A DNA stretch of 33,608 nt, taken from Spirochaetota bacterium. Its GTDB lineage: Bacteria > Spirochaetota > UBA4802 > UBA5550. The notes under the pieces were generated by a model that saw only the letters and a program-made list of their open reading frames with translations, made no database searches and was not told the origin of the DNA. Below are positions 23,770 to 31,632 of the stretch, piece after piece. The stretch is taken from the NCBI GenBank assembly GCA_022709405.1, contig JAKLIV010000024.1, positions 1 through 33,608 of the forward strand, given 5' to 3'. The position numbers and the translations under genes are program-made. Within the stretch, counting starts at the first letter, position 1; each line of letters opens with the position of its first letter.

Positions 23770-24606
23770 TCACAGGGAAACTGAAGCCCCGAATGTCGCA
23801 TACCACCGGTGTATGTCGTTCGGGGAGCCATAAGTGTAAAAATCTTTCATGGGCACCGCAACGTAGTGCAGGCTGCCTGAAACCGAAACGATTCCCTTCG
23901 TATACAAAAGCCCGACCGAGGTATCGATGTCGCTGACACCGTAGGCCTCGATGCTTGCGGCATGGTAATAACCGGCGCAAAGGCCGAGGCTCACCGCGAC
24001 TTCAGGGGTCACCTCGAACACATGGCCGATGCCCGCCTGCACGTAAAAGTCTTTCTTGTTTTCCCCATCAACGCAAAAATCCTCGTCGACGTAGTAATCA
24101 TAAGTGAAAGAAATGAACGGCGAAAGAAGCACATTGAAGCCGAGAGACACTTTGGCGGTGAGAAAGCTCGCATCAGCGCCAAGCGCATCCTCGGAATTGA
24201 AGTAATACCAGTACCACAGACCTGCTCCGACAGTCACGAGATCGGCGAAAGTACGGGAATAATCAAGGCCAGCGTCGAACGAATGCAGATCGAAGCCGGC
24301 CGATTTTCTGCCGTCACCCTCGAAAAAATAATCGGCGGCGAACTCCCCGGCTGCTGAGAGCCTGAGACCGGTTGAAAAAATATCCCAGGCGACCGAGGGA
24401 CAGAACGCCCCCTCGCCGCCATAAAAATATGTCCCGCGCCAGAGATAGGCGCTGTAGTATGCAAGCCCGATTGACAGGCCGATACCGGTGTCCTCTTTTT
24501 CGGATTCGACAGAGGCTGCCTTATCCTCTGAATATGCGCCGGATGAGACCATTACCGTCAGCAGCATGCTTATAATGATGAGAGTAAATGCGGATTTAAT
24601 TTTCAT
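23770..24606 (-). CDS. TorF-like putative porin, paralog 1
   Basis: A 278-residue outer-membrane protein: signal peptide (cut near GAYSE), acidic linker, then a barrel beginning LSIGLAYYSAYLWRGTYFYGG and ending HRWYATFGASVSL. It belongs with porin 2 to the TorF/Gcw_chp putative porin family. ATG 24606 is set by GGAG six bases upstream. The four-gene order amtB-glnK-porin-porin on the minus strand and gaps below 270 bases suggest one operon, with the hairpins tuning expression. Strand patterns shared with porin 2 include FSTGLRLS, FFEGDGRK, LSPFISFTYDYYVD and GENKKDFYVQAGIGH. Confidence 0.84.
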   Translation of the reverse strand: MKIKSAFTLIIISMLLTVMVSSGAYSEDKAASVESEKEDTGIGLSIGLAYYSAYLWRGTYFYGGEGAFCPSVAWDIFSTGLRLSAAGEFAADYFFEGDGRKSAGFDLHSFDAGLDYSRTFADLVTVGAGLWYWYYFNSEDALGADASFLTAKVSLGFNVLLSPFISFTYDYYVDEDFCVDGENKKDFYVQAGIGHVFEVTPEVAVSLGLCAGYYHAASIEAYGVSDIDTSVGLLYTKGIVSVSGSLHYVAVPMKDFYTYGSPNDIHRWYATFGASVSL

Positions 24607-24640
24607 AACAAACTCCAATTGATATTGTATTATTGATCGG

Positions 24641-24673
24641 GGGGCCTGATTTTTTAATTTTCAATCAGGCCCC
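24641..24673 (-). repeat. Strong hairpin between glnK and porin 1
   Basis: A perfect 11-base stem GGGGCCTGATT/AATCAGGCCCC around an 11-base AT-rich loop lies 14 bases after the glnK stop. On the minus strand it is followed by CCGATCAATAAT, not a T-run. It would slow or process transcripts between glnK and the porins, giving a higher amtB-glnK than porin level or the reverse. Confidence 0.6.
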
Positions 24674-24687
24674 GTTATCGAACGGGC

Positions 24688-25029
24688 TCAACCGATTGCC
24701 TCGCCGCCCTCTTCACCGGTCCTGATCCGGATACAGCGGTCGAGGTCCTGGACGAAAATCTTTCCATCGCCGATATTCCCCGTGCGGGCCCCTTTTATGA
24801 TGGCCTTGATGGTTCTTTCGACGAAATCGTCGTTGACCGCGACTTCAAAGCGGACCTTGTCCAGCAGGTTCACCTCGGTTACGGCCCCGCGGTAGGTCTC
24901 GGTCCACCCGCCCTGGGAGCCGCACCCGATCACGTTCGATACGGTCATCTTTCCTACTTCGGCCTCGGCAAGCGCCTGCTTGACATCGGTCAACTTTTCG
25001 GGCTGAACTATGGCTATTATTAGTTTCAT
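24688..25029 (-). CDS. glnK: PII signal protein GlnK (second copy), lacking Tyr51
   Basis: A 113-residue PII protein downstream of the second amtB by 35 bases. It has GCGSQGG with Gln39, TYRG, Lys58, [17 protein letters not shown] and RIRTGEEG. Residue 51 is Thr, not Tyr, so GlnD-type uridylylation at that site is impossible. Residue 38 is Ser and 40 is Gly, where many PII proteins have Arg and Lys; residue 9 is Gln. AAGGAG precedes the ATG. It shares the C-terminal sequence EAIG with the first PII but is not a recent copy. It should gate the second AmtB and possibly the GAF-type activator. Confidence 0.95.
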   Translation of the reverse strand: MKLIIAIVQPEKLTDVKQALAEAEVGKMTVSNVIGCGSQGGWTETYRGAVTEVNLLDKVRFEVAVNDDFVERTIKAIIKGARTGNIGDGKIFVQDLDRCIRIRTGEEGGEAIG

Positions 25030-25064
25030 GTTGATTTCTCCTTATCTTGGTATTGCGGCTCGCA

Positions 25065-26480
25065 TCATTTTGTAAGGAATCCCTGGAAATCGGGATACGC
25101 CTTCATGCCATGCTCGCCGATATCGAGCCCCCTGATCTCCTCCTCGCGGGAGACCCTCATTCCCATCGCGACCTTGATGAGATACCATACAATCAACGCC
25201 ACAACGAAGGTGAACGCGCCGACGGCAAGCACGCCGGCTGCCTGCGCACCGAGCAGTTTGAATCCGCCCCCGAAGAAAAGGCCGTTGCCGGTCGCCGTTC
25301 CCGCGATCCTGTCCTGTGCGAAAAGACCCACGGCCAGGGTTCCAAAAACGCCATTGACCAGGTGCACCGAAAGCGCTCCCACGGGATCGTCGATTTTCAG
25401 CCTGTCGAACATGAGCACCGCGAAGAACACGAGCACGCCGGCGATAAGGCCGATGATCGCCGCGGACGAAACGCTAACGAATGCGCATCCGGCCGTAATG
25501 GCTACCAGTCCCGCAAGGGCGCCGTTTATTATCATCGAAAGGTCAGGTTTTTTCTGGAAAATCCACGATACGAGAGTGGAGCTCACAATCGCAGTCGCAG
25601 CAGCGGTATTGGTCGTGACAGCAATATGCGCTATCGCGCTGCCGTCGCCCACACCCATCGTCGACCCCGGGTTGAACCCGAACCATCCGAACCACAGCAC
25701 CAGTCCTCCGAGGGTGACAAGGGACATGTTATGGCCGAAGATCGGGCTGACAGTCCCGTCGGCCCTGTATTTCCCGAAGCGCGATTTCAGCAGCAGCACG
25801 CCAGCGAGCGCCGACCATCCGCCAACCGAGTGAACTACCGTTGATCCGGCGAAATCGAACATTCCCATCGACTGCAGGACCCCCCCGCCCCAGATCCAGT
25901 GCCCGGTAACGGGATACATGAACCCGACCAAAATAATTGAAAACACTATGAAAGAAAGGAACTTGATTCGCTCCGCCACCGCTCCGGACACGATGGTCGC
26001 GGCGGTTCCGGCGAAAACGAGCTGAAAGAAAAATTTCGCCCACATCGGCACCCCGGTCCAACTGAGCGCGCTGTATGCGCCCTTGTATGCTTCGCCGGTA
26101 GCCGGACTGTTGTCGGCGCCGCCCGCGAACAGGAGCCCTTCGAGACCGACGAACGGGTTGCCGTTCCCGTACATCAGGCCCCACCCGATGATCCAGTACG
26201 ACAGAGAGGCGATCGCGAACACGATGAAGTTTTTCGCCAGGATGTTGACCGTGTTTTTCGCGCGGCACAAACCGGATTCGACCATGGCAAACCCGAGGTT
26301 CATGAAAAACACGAGAAACGCGGTGAACAGGACCCATACGGTATCGATGCCGACCTGCATTGAAGTTTTCATCGCATCGATTGCGGCCATCGCGGAATCT
26401 CCGCCTTCTGCCGCAAATATCGGCAGCACGGTGAAAACCGGCGCAGCGATCAGTGACAAATACATGCTTAGCTTTTTCAT
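25065..26480 (-). CDS. amtB: Ammonium transporter AmtB (second copy), with signal peptide
   Basis: A 471-residue channel: an N-terminal signal (MKKLSMYLSLIAAPVFTVLP, cut near FAAE), then the eleven-helix Amt domain. Asp209 in MFDFAGS, His217 in TVVHSVGG and His363 in LSVHLVNGVFG are the conserved Asp and twin His of the pore. GAGGAGGG sits before ATG 26480; an in-frame ATG at 26510 adds ten residues but has no ribosome-binding site. The transcript begins at a sigma54 promoter about 95 bases upstream and continues into glnK and two porins. It is divergent from gltB. Confidence 0.95.
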   Translation of the reverse strand: MKKLSMYLSLIAAPVFTVLPIFAAEGGDSAMAAIDAMKTSMQVGIDTVWVLFTAFLVFFMNLGFAMVESGLCRAKNTVNILAKNFIVFAIASLSYWIIGWGLMYGNGNPFVGLEGLLFAGGADNSPATGEAYKGAYSALSWTGVPMWAKFFFQLVFAGTAATIVSGAVAERIKFLSFIVFSIILVGFMYPVTGHWIWGGGVLQSMGMFDFAGSTVVHSVGGWSALAGVLLLKSRFGKYRADGTVSPIFGHNMSLVTLGGLVLWFGWFGFNPGSTMGVGDGSAIAHIAVTTNTAAATAIVSSTLVSWIFQKKPDLSMIINGALAGLVAITAGCAFVSVSSAAIIGLIAGVLVFFAVLMFDRLKIDDPVGALSVHLVNGVFGTLAVGLFAQDRIAGTATGNGLFFGGGFKLLGAQAAGVLAVGAFTFVVALIVWYLIKVAMGMRVSREEEIRGLDIGEHGMKAYPDFQGFLTK

Positions 26481-26585
26481 AAGCCCTCCTCGATTTATTT
26501 TGTTTTTCAAAGGAATTACGATTTGTGAATTTCCCCGTGATTGACTCTTTATGCCAATTCATGAAAAACATCTGAGTATTGTTAT

Positions 26586-26601
26586 TGCAAAAATCGTGCC
26601 A
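26586..26601 (-). promoter_or_regulatory. Sigma54 promoter of amtB-2-glnK-porin operon
   Basis: On the minus strand TGGCACGATTTTTGCA fits the -24/-12 consensus TGGCACG-N4-TTGC(A/T) at every fixed position. Transcription should begin near 26575, leaving a leader of about 95 bases. The encoded NifA-like activator is the obvious candidate to act here. Confidence 0.9.
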
Positions 26602-26664
26602 GGGTAATCAGAGAAATTTTTTTAATTGCGAATCGTGCGGACCAAAACGGTTTTACGGATCAAA

Positions 26665-26682
26665 TTTAACATCGATGCAACA
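26665..26682. promoter_or_regulatory. Enhancer-like palindrome upstream of the sigma54 promoter
   Basis: TTTAACATCGATGCAACA matches the perfect palindrome at 26933-26950 at 14 of 18 positions. Its centre is about 98 bases upstream of the expected sigma54 start, the usual place for an activator binding site. Confidence 0.5.
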
Positions 26683-26780
26683 AAAGATGTCGAAGAATGA
26701 AACAGTTGAAACGATCCGGAAGATAGAAATCCACAAACTGCCGTTTGGAAGAGGGGCCTTTTCAGGCAAACAAAATAATT

Positions 26781-26828
26781 TGTGACAAATATGTTATTCA
26801 CCTATTACAATATCACAATAATGTAACG
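26781..26828. promoter_or_regulatory. Two weaker palindrome copies and TTTGTGACAAA
   Basis: TGTGACAAATATGTTATT (26781-26798) and TATCACAATAATGTAACG (26811-26828) each match the palindrome at 12 of 18 positions. The first is overlapped on its left by ATTTGT-G-ACAAAT (26778-26790), itself a perfect palindrome. Confidence 0.35.
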
Positions 26829-26932
26829 GTATACTGAGGCGTTTGTGTGTTCCTTTAATAAACGGTCAGCTAGTGAAAAAAGTTCATTCAATCTATTACT
26901 TGTAGCACATGACGCATGTCATGAAAATTAAA

Positions 26933-26950
26933 TGTTACATAGATGTAACA
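26933..26950. promoter_or_regulatory. Perfect palindrome TGTTACAT-AG-ATGTAACA upstream of gltB
   Basis: Perfect 8-base arms around AG, 135-152 bases before the gltB ATG. The strongest member of the palindrome family in the window. It lies just after CATGAC-GCAT-GTCATG (26908-26923). Confidence 0.65.
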
Positions 26951-27084
26951 GTCATCCGGTTTTTTTAATTGCTGACAGAGACACGCTTTAATAGCTTGTA
27001 AAATGACTCGCTGCAGCAAAAGTTCATTTTTGTCACAAATACAGGCAGCGACGGCCGGGACTGAAGAAGAACAGGAGACCGCAC

Positions 27085-30000
27085 ATGGACGAAAACAATC
27101 CCCATCAGCAGGGCCTTTATAAAAGCGAATTCGAGCACGACTCCTGCGGAATAGGATTCGTGGCAAGCATAAAGGGCAAAAAGACCCATGACATCGTCAG
27201 GAGGGGAATTGAAATCCTCGAGAGAATGGAGCACCGCGGCGCAGAGGGCGCGGACAATAAGACCGGCGACGGATCCGGCATTCTTCTGCAGATGCCCCAT
27301 GCGTATTACAGGGAAATAGTCGACGGGCTCCCGGACGAGGGGCGCTATGGATCCGGAATCGTATTCCTTCCCCGCGAAGGGAAGGAAGCCGCATACTGCG
27401 TAAAAGAATTCGAAAAGACCGCAGAAGAAGAGGGGCTGCGCGTCATCGCATGGAGAAACGTTCCGGTCGACAACGCCGGCATCGGCGACATCGCAAAAAG
27501 CTCGGAGCCTGTAATCAGGCAGGTTTTCGTCGAGGGAAAGGACGCCCTTGAAGGAGCCCGGCTCGAGACCAGGCTGTATATATTCAGGAAGCTGATCGAA
27601 AAAAAGTTACGGGATTCCGCTCTCGGTCAAAAAAAATGTTTTTATCTTCCTTCACTATCATGCAGGACCATCGTGTACAAGGGCATGCTGATGCCCGGAC
27701 AGGTGAAATCCTTCTACCCCGAACTCAGGGATGAAAGGATGAAAAGCGCCATCGCGCTCGTGCATTCGCGGTTCAGCACCAACACCTTCCCGTCCTGGGA
27801 CCTGGCCCAGCCGTTCAGGATGATCGCCCACAACGGCGAAATCAACACGGTCAAGGGCAACAGGTTCTGGATGGCAGCCAGAGAGCCTCTTCTCTCATCG
27901 GAAATTTACGGCGAGGATATTCACAAGCTGCTGCCGGTCATCGAACCGGGAAAAAGCGACTCGGCGTCGTTCGACAACGCGCTGGAGCTGCTGGTTGCGT
28001 CCGGCCGCATGCTGCCCCATGCGCTCATGATGCTCATCCCGGAATCCTGGAATGACAAGAATCCCATCCCCGATGACCTTAAATACTTCTACGAATACCA
28101 CGCGACCTTCATGGAGCCGTGGGACGGGCCGGCATCGATCGTTTTCTGCGACGGGAGATACGTCGGCGGCACGCTGGACCGCAACGGTCTCAGGCCTTCA
28201 CGGTACATCATAACAAGGGACGGCATGATCGTCATGGGCTCGGAGGTCGGGGTCCAGGACTTTCCGCCGGAAGAAATAACGTACAAGGGGAGGCTCACTC
28301 CCGGCAAACTCCTGCTTGTCGACACCGTCGAGGGCAGGATCATCCCCGATGAAGAGATAAAAAGGGAGATCGCCAACGCCAGGCCGTACCGCGAATGGGT
28401 GCAGAAGCACCGGCTCGACATCGAAGACATCCCCTATGGCGAGACGTCGACCGGGGAGCTGTCGGGCGAGCGCCTGCACGAGACCCTGCTCTTGCACGGC
28501 TACTGCCGCGAGGACCTCGACGACATCATTGCGGTCATGGCCGAGACTGCGCAGGAACCGACCGGGTCGATGGGGACCGACACCCCTCTGGCGGTCTTTT
28601 CGGAGAAGCCCCAGCCGCTGTTCAACTATTTCAAGCAGTGCTTCGCCCAGGTGACCAACCCGGCCATAGACCCGATACGGGAGGAGCTCGTCATGACGCT
28701 GACGAGCTTCATCGGCGCGCAGAGAAACCTTCTCGCCGAAGATCCCGGGCATTGCCGCATGATAAAATTCAGGCGGCCGGTATTCACCGACGCCGAGCTG
28801 GATAAGCTGAAAAATTCCGGGATCGAGGATTTCAGGACCGCGACCGTGGACATGATTTTTCCCGCGACAAAAGAAAAGGGCGCGCTGGCCAAAAGACTCG
28901 AAGAGATGTTCGTCGAGGCGGATTCGTGCATCGAAAAGGGCGCGTCGATCATCGTCCTATCCGACAGAAAAGCCGACGAAAACAACGCGCCCATTCCCTC
29001 CCTGCTCGCATGTTCGGCCATGCACCATCATCTCATCCGTAACAGGAAGAGGGCCCTGGCCTCGCTCGTAATCGAAACTGCCGAGGCCCGCGAGGTGATG
29101 CATTTCGCACTCCTGTTCGGCTACGGCGCGGCCGCGATCAATCCCTACGGGGCGCTCGCCGCGATCAACGAGATGCAGCGCACCGGACGCTTTGCGTCCG
29201 ACATCGACGGGTACAAGGCCCGCGAAAACTATCTCAAGGCGCTCGACAAGGGCATACTCAAAGTGCTCTCGAAAATGGGCACATCCACCCTCCGGAGCTA
29301 CCGCGGCGCGCAGATATTCGAGGCGATCGGGCTTGCAAACGGTCTCGTCGAACGGCACTTTACCGGGACCGAATCGCGCATCAGTGGCATCGGCCTTGAC
29401 GAAATCGCGCGCGAAGCGCTGGCGAAACACCGCAGGGCCTTCATCGAAAGTCCCCGGCTGCTTCCCTCGGACGGTGTTTACCAGTACCGCAAGGGGGGAG
29501 AAAAGCACGCCTGGAACCCTGAAACTATCCACCTGCTCCAGACGGCGGTCAGGAACGGCGATTACGAAAAGTTCAAGGAGTTCTCGCGCACCGTCAACGA
29601 ATATAACATGGCCCCTCGCTTCGTCCGCGGGCTGTTCGAGTTCAAAAAAACAGACCCCATTCCCATCGAAGACGTGGAGCCGGAGCAGGAGATACTCAAG
29701 CGTCTCACCACCGGCGCGATGTCCTTCGGTTCGATCAGCAGGGAGGCGCACGAAACCATCGCGGTGGCGATGAACACCCTCGGCGGCCGCAGCAATTCGG
29801 GTGAAGGAGGAGAGGACCCCGAAAGGTTCGTACCCCGCCCGGACGGGACCTTCGCGCGCAGCGCAATAAAGCAGATCGCATCGGGCCGCTTCGGCGTGAC
29901 CAGCAATTACCTGGCGAACGCGGACGAGCTTCAGATCAAGATAGCCCAGGGAGCGAAACCCGGCGAGGGCGGCCAGCTTCCGGGACACAAGGTCGACAGG

Positions 30001-31632
30001 ATCATCGCCAGGACCAGGTACTCGACCGCTGGCGTGACCCTCATTTCACCGCCGCCCCATCACGACATTTATTCCATCGAAGACCTCGCGCAGCTGATCT
30101 TCGACCTGAAAAACGCCAATCCCCGCGCGCGCATCAGCGTAAAGCTGGTTTCGGAAAGCGGAGTGGGTACGGTCGCGGCGGGCGTCGCCAAGGCCCACGC
30201 CGACAACATCCTCATCAGCGGGTTCGAGGGCGGCACCGGCGCGAGCCCGGTAAGCTCCATCAAGCACGCCGGCCTGCCGTGGGAAATAGGCCTGTCTGAA
30301 ACCCACCAGACGCTCGTCATGAACAACCTGAGGGGACGGGTGAGGCTCCAGACAGACGGACAGCTCAAGACCGGAAGGGACATCGTGCTCGCAGGAATCC
30401 TCGGCGCCGAGGAATTCGGTTTCGGCACCTCGACGCTCATCGTGCTGGGCTGCGTCATGATGCGCAAATGCCATCTGAACACCTGCCCTGTCGGGGTCGC
30501 CACACAGCATCCGGACCTCAGGAAAAGGTTCAGAGGCAGGCCCGATCACTTGATCAACTTCTTCATGTTCATGGCCAGGGAGGTCAGGGAGATCATGGCC
30601 TCGCTCGGGATATCGAAATTCGACGACCTGATCGGCAGGACCGACCTTCTCGCTCTGCGAAAACTTGAAAACTGGAAAACCGGCACCATTGACGCGTCCA
30701 GGATTCTGCACCTTCCCGCAGAGGCCGGGACAAACGCGCTCCACTGCTGCGAAAGCCAGATTCACAAGATCGACAGCGTCGTAGACAGGACGCTGATACA
30801 GAAATCGAGCCCGGTGCTCTCCGAAAACCGTCCCGCGAGCGTGTACATCGAGATGGCGATCAGAAACACCGACCGCGCGACCGGGACCATGCTCTCGCAT
30901 GAAGTGTCGAAAAAATTCGGCGAGCGGGGCCTTCCCGAGGATTCGATCAACTGCACGTTCAGGGGCAGCGCGGGCCAGAGCTTCGGCGCGTTTCTCGCGA
31001 GGGGGATAACGTTCAGGCTCGAGGGCGACGCGAACGATTACTTCGGCAAGGGGCTCTCGGGCGGAAAGCTGATAGCGGTGCCGGCCGCGGGCTCCACGTT
31101 CAGGCCGGAGGAGAACATCATAATCGGCAACACGGTGCTGTATGGGGCCACGGGCGGACAGGCCTTCATACGGGGAATAGCGGGCGAGCGCTTCTGCGTG
31201 CGCAACAGCGGAGCAGAGGCCGTCATCGAGGGGACGGGCGACCACTGCGCTGAATACATGACCGGCGGCCGCATCCTGGTCCTGGGCAGAGTCGGCCGCA
31301 ACTTCGCCGCGGGCATGAGCGGCGGCGTTGCCTACGTGCTCGACCGCGACGCCAACTTCGACTTTTTCTGCAACCAGGCCATGGTCGAGCTCACCCCTGT
31401 GCGCGACTACGACGACCAGGACGCGATCATAGGGCTTCTCCACCGGCATCTCAGGCACACGGGAAGCTCGGTGGCCAGGGAAATTCTCGACGACTGGTAC
31501 GGATACCTGCCGAAGTTCGTCAAGGTAATGCCGTTCGAATACAAGCGCGCGATCAAGGAACAGATGATCGAGCAGATAGACGAAAAACTCAAGGCTATCA
31601 GGGAAGAACAGCAGCTTGGAGGTACTTTCTGA
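27085..31632 (+). CDS. gltB: Glutamate synthase large subunit (GltB)
   Basis: This 1515-residue subunit transfers the amide of glutamine to 2-oxoglutarate to make two glutamates. Cys21 in HDSCGIGF is the N-terminal nucleophile exposed after removal of a 20-residue propeptide. The class-II amidotransferase domain contains SRFSTNTFPSWDLAQPFR and HNGEINTVKGN. The FMN synthase domain carries MSFGSISREAHE, GGRSNSGEGGED and the 3Fe-4S site CVMMRKCHLNTCPVG. The GXGXG beta-helix domain closes the protein (GGRILVLGRVGRNFAAGMSGG). AGGAG is seven bases before ATG 27085. It is coupled to gltD by a TGATG overlap. No disruption. Confidence 0.97.
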   Translation: MDENNPHQQGLYKSEFEHDSCGIGFVASIKGKKTHDIVRRGIEILERMEHRGAEGADNKTGDGSGILLQMPHAYYREIVDGLPDEGRYGSGIVFLPREGKEAAYCVKEFEKTAEEEGLRVIAWRNVPVDNAGIGDIAKSSEPVIRQVFVEGKDALEGARLETRLYIFRKLIEKKLRDSALGQKKCFYLPSLSCRTIVYKGMLMPGQVKSFYPELRDERMKSAIALVHSRFSTNTFPSWDLAQPFRMIAHNGEINTVKGNRFWMAAREPLLSSEIYGEDIHKLLPVIEPGKSDSASFDNALELLVASGRMLPHALMMLIPESWNDKNPIPDDLKYFYEYHATFMEPWDGPASIVFCDGRYVGGTLDRNGLRPSRYIITRDGMIVMGSEVGVQDFPPEEITYKGRLTPGKLLLVDTVEGRIIPDEEIKREIANARPYREWVQKHRLDIEDIPYGETSTGELSGERLHETLLLHGYCREDLDDIIAVMAETAQEPTGSMGTDTPLAVFSEKPQPLFNYFKQCFAQVTNPAIDPIREELVMTLTSFIGAQRNLLAEDPGHCRMIKFRRPVFTDAELDKLKNSGIEDFRTATVDMIFPATKEKGALAKRLEEMFVEADSCIEKGASIIVLSDRKADENNAPIPSLLACSAMHHHLIRNRKRALASLVIETAEAREVMHFALLFGYGAAAINPYGALAAINEMQRTGRFASDIDGYKARENYLKALDKGILKVLSKMGTSTLRSYRGAQIFEAIGLANGLVERHFTGTESRISGIGLDEIAREALAKHRRAFIESPRLLPSDGVYQYRKGGEKHAWNPETIHLLQTAVRNGDYEKFKEFSRTVNEYNMAPRFVRGLFEFKKTDPIPIEDVEPEQEILKRLTTGAMSFGSISREAHETIAVAMNTLGGRSNSGEGGEDPERFVPRPDGTFARSAIKQIASGRFGVTSNYLANADELQIKIAQGAKPGEGGQLPGHKVDRIIARTRYSTAGVTLISPPPHHDIYSIEDLAQLIFDLKNANPRARISVKLVSESGVGTVAAGVAKAHADNILISGFEGGTGASPVSSIKHAGLPWEIGLSETHQTLVMNNLRGRVRLQTDGQLKTGRDIVLAGILGAEEFGFGTSTLIVLGCVMMRKCHLNTCPVGVATQHPDLRKRFRGRPDHLINFFMFMAREVREIMASLGISKFDDLIGRTDLLALRKLENWKTGTIDASRILHLPAEAGTNALHCCESQIHKIDSVVDRTLIQKSSPVLSENRPASVYIEMAIRNTDRATGTMLSHEVSKKFGERGLPEDSINCTFRGSAGQSFGAFLARGITFRLEGDANDYFGKGLSGGKLIAVPAAGSTFRPEENIIIGNTVLYGATGGQAFIRGIAGERFCVRNSGAEAVIEGTGDHCAEYMTGGRILVLGRVGRNFAAGMSGGVAYVLDRDANFDFFCNQAMVELTPVRDYDDQDAIIGLLHRHLRHTGSSVAREILDDWYGYLPKFVKVMPFEYKRAIKEQMIEQIDEKLKAIREEQQLGGTF

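Larger units (their letters stand above)
26481..27084. other. 604-base regulatory region between amtB-2 and gltB
   Basis: AT-rich stretch with no credible gene. It holds the sigma54 promoter for amtB-2, at least four members of the TGTTACA-N4-TGTAACA palindrome family, two copies of TTTGT-(G/C)-ACAAA (26779-26789 and 27029-27039) and CATGAC-N4-GTCATG (26908-26923). The start of gltB transcription could not be fixed. Confidence 0.75.

Noticed and set aside
26579-26785. Small 68-codon open frame in the amtB/gltB intergenic region
   Set aside because: It overlaps the sigma54 promoter and palindromes, has no ribosome-binding site and no recognisable protein features.
26958-26972. Sigma54-like GG-N11-GC before gltB
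   Set aside because: Spacing is one base too long; sigma54 promoters need GG-N10-GC.
30046-31458. Long minus-strand open frame of 470 codons opposite gltB
   Set aside because: Antisense to conserved FMN and GXGXG domains of GltB, with no ribosome-binding site or family match.
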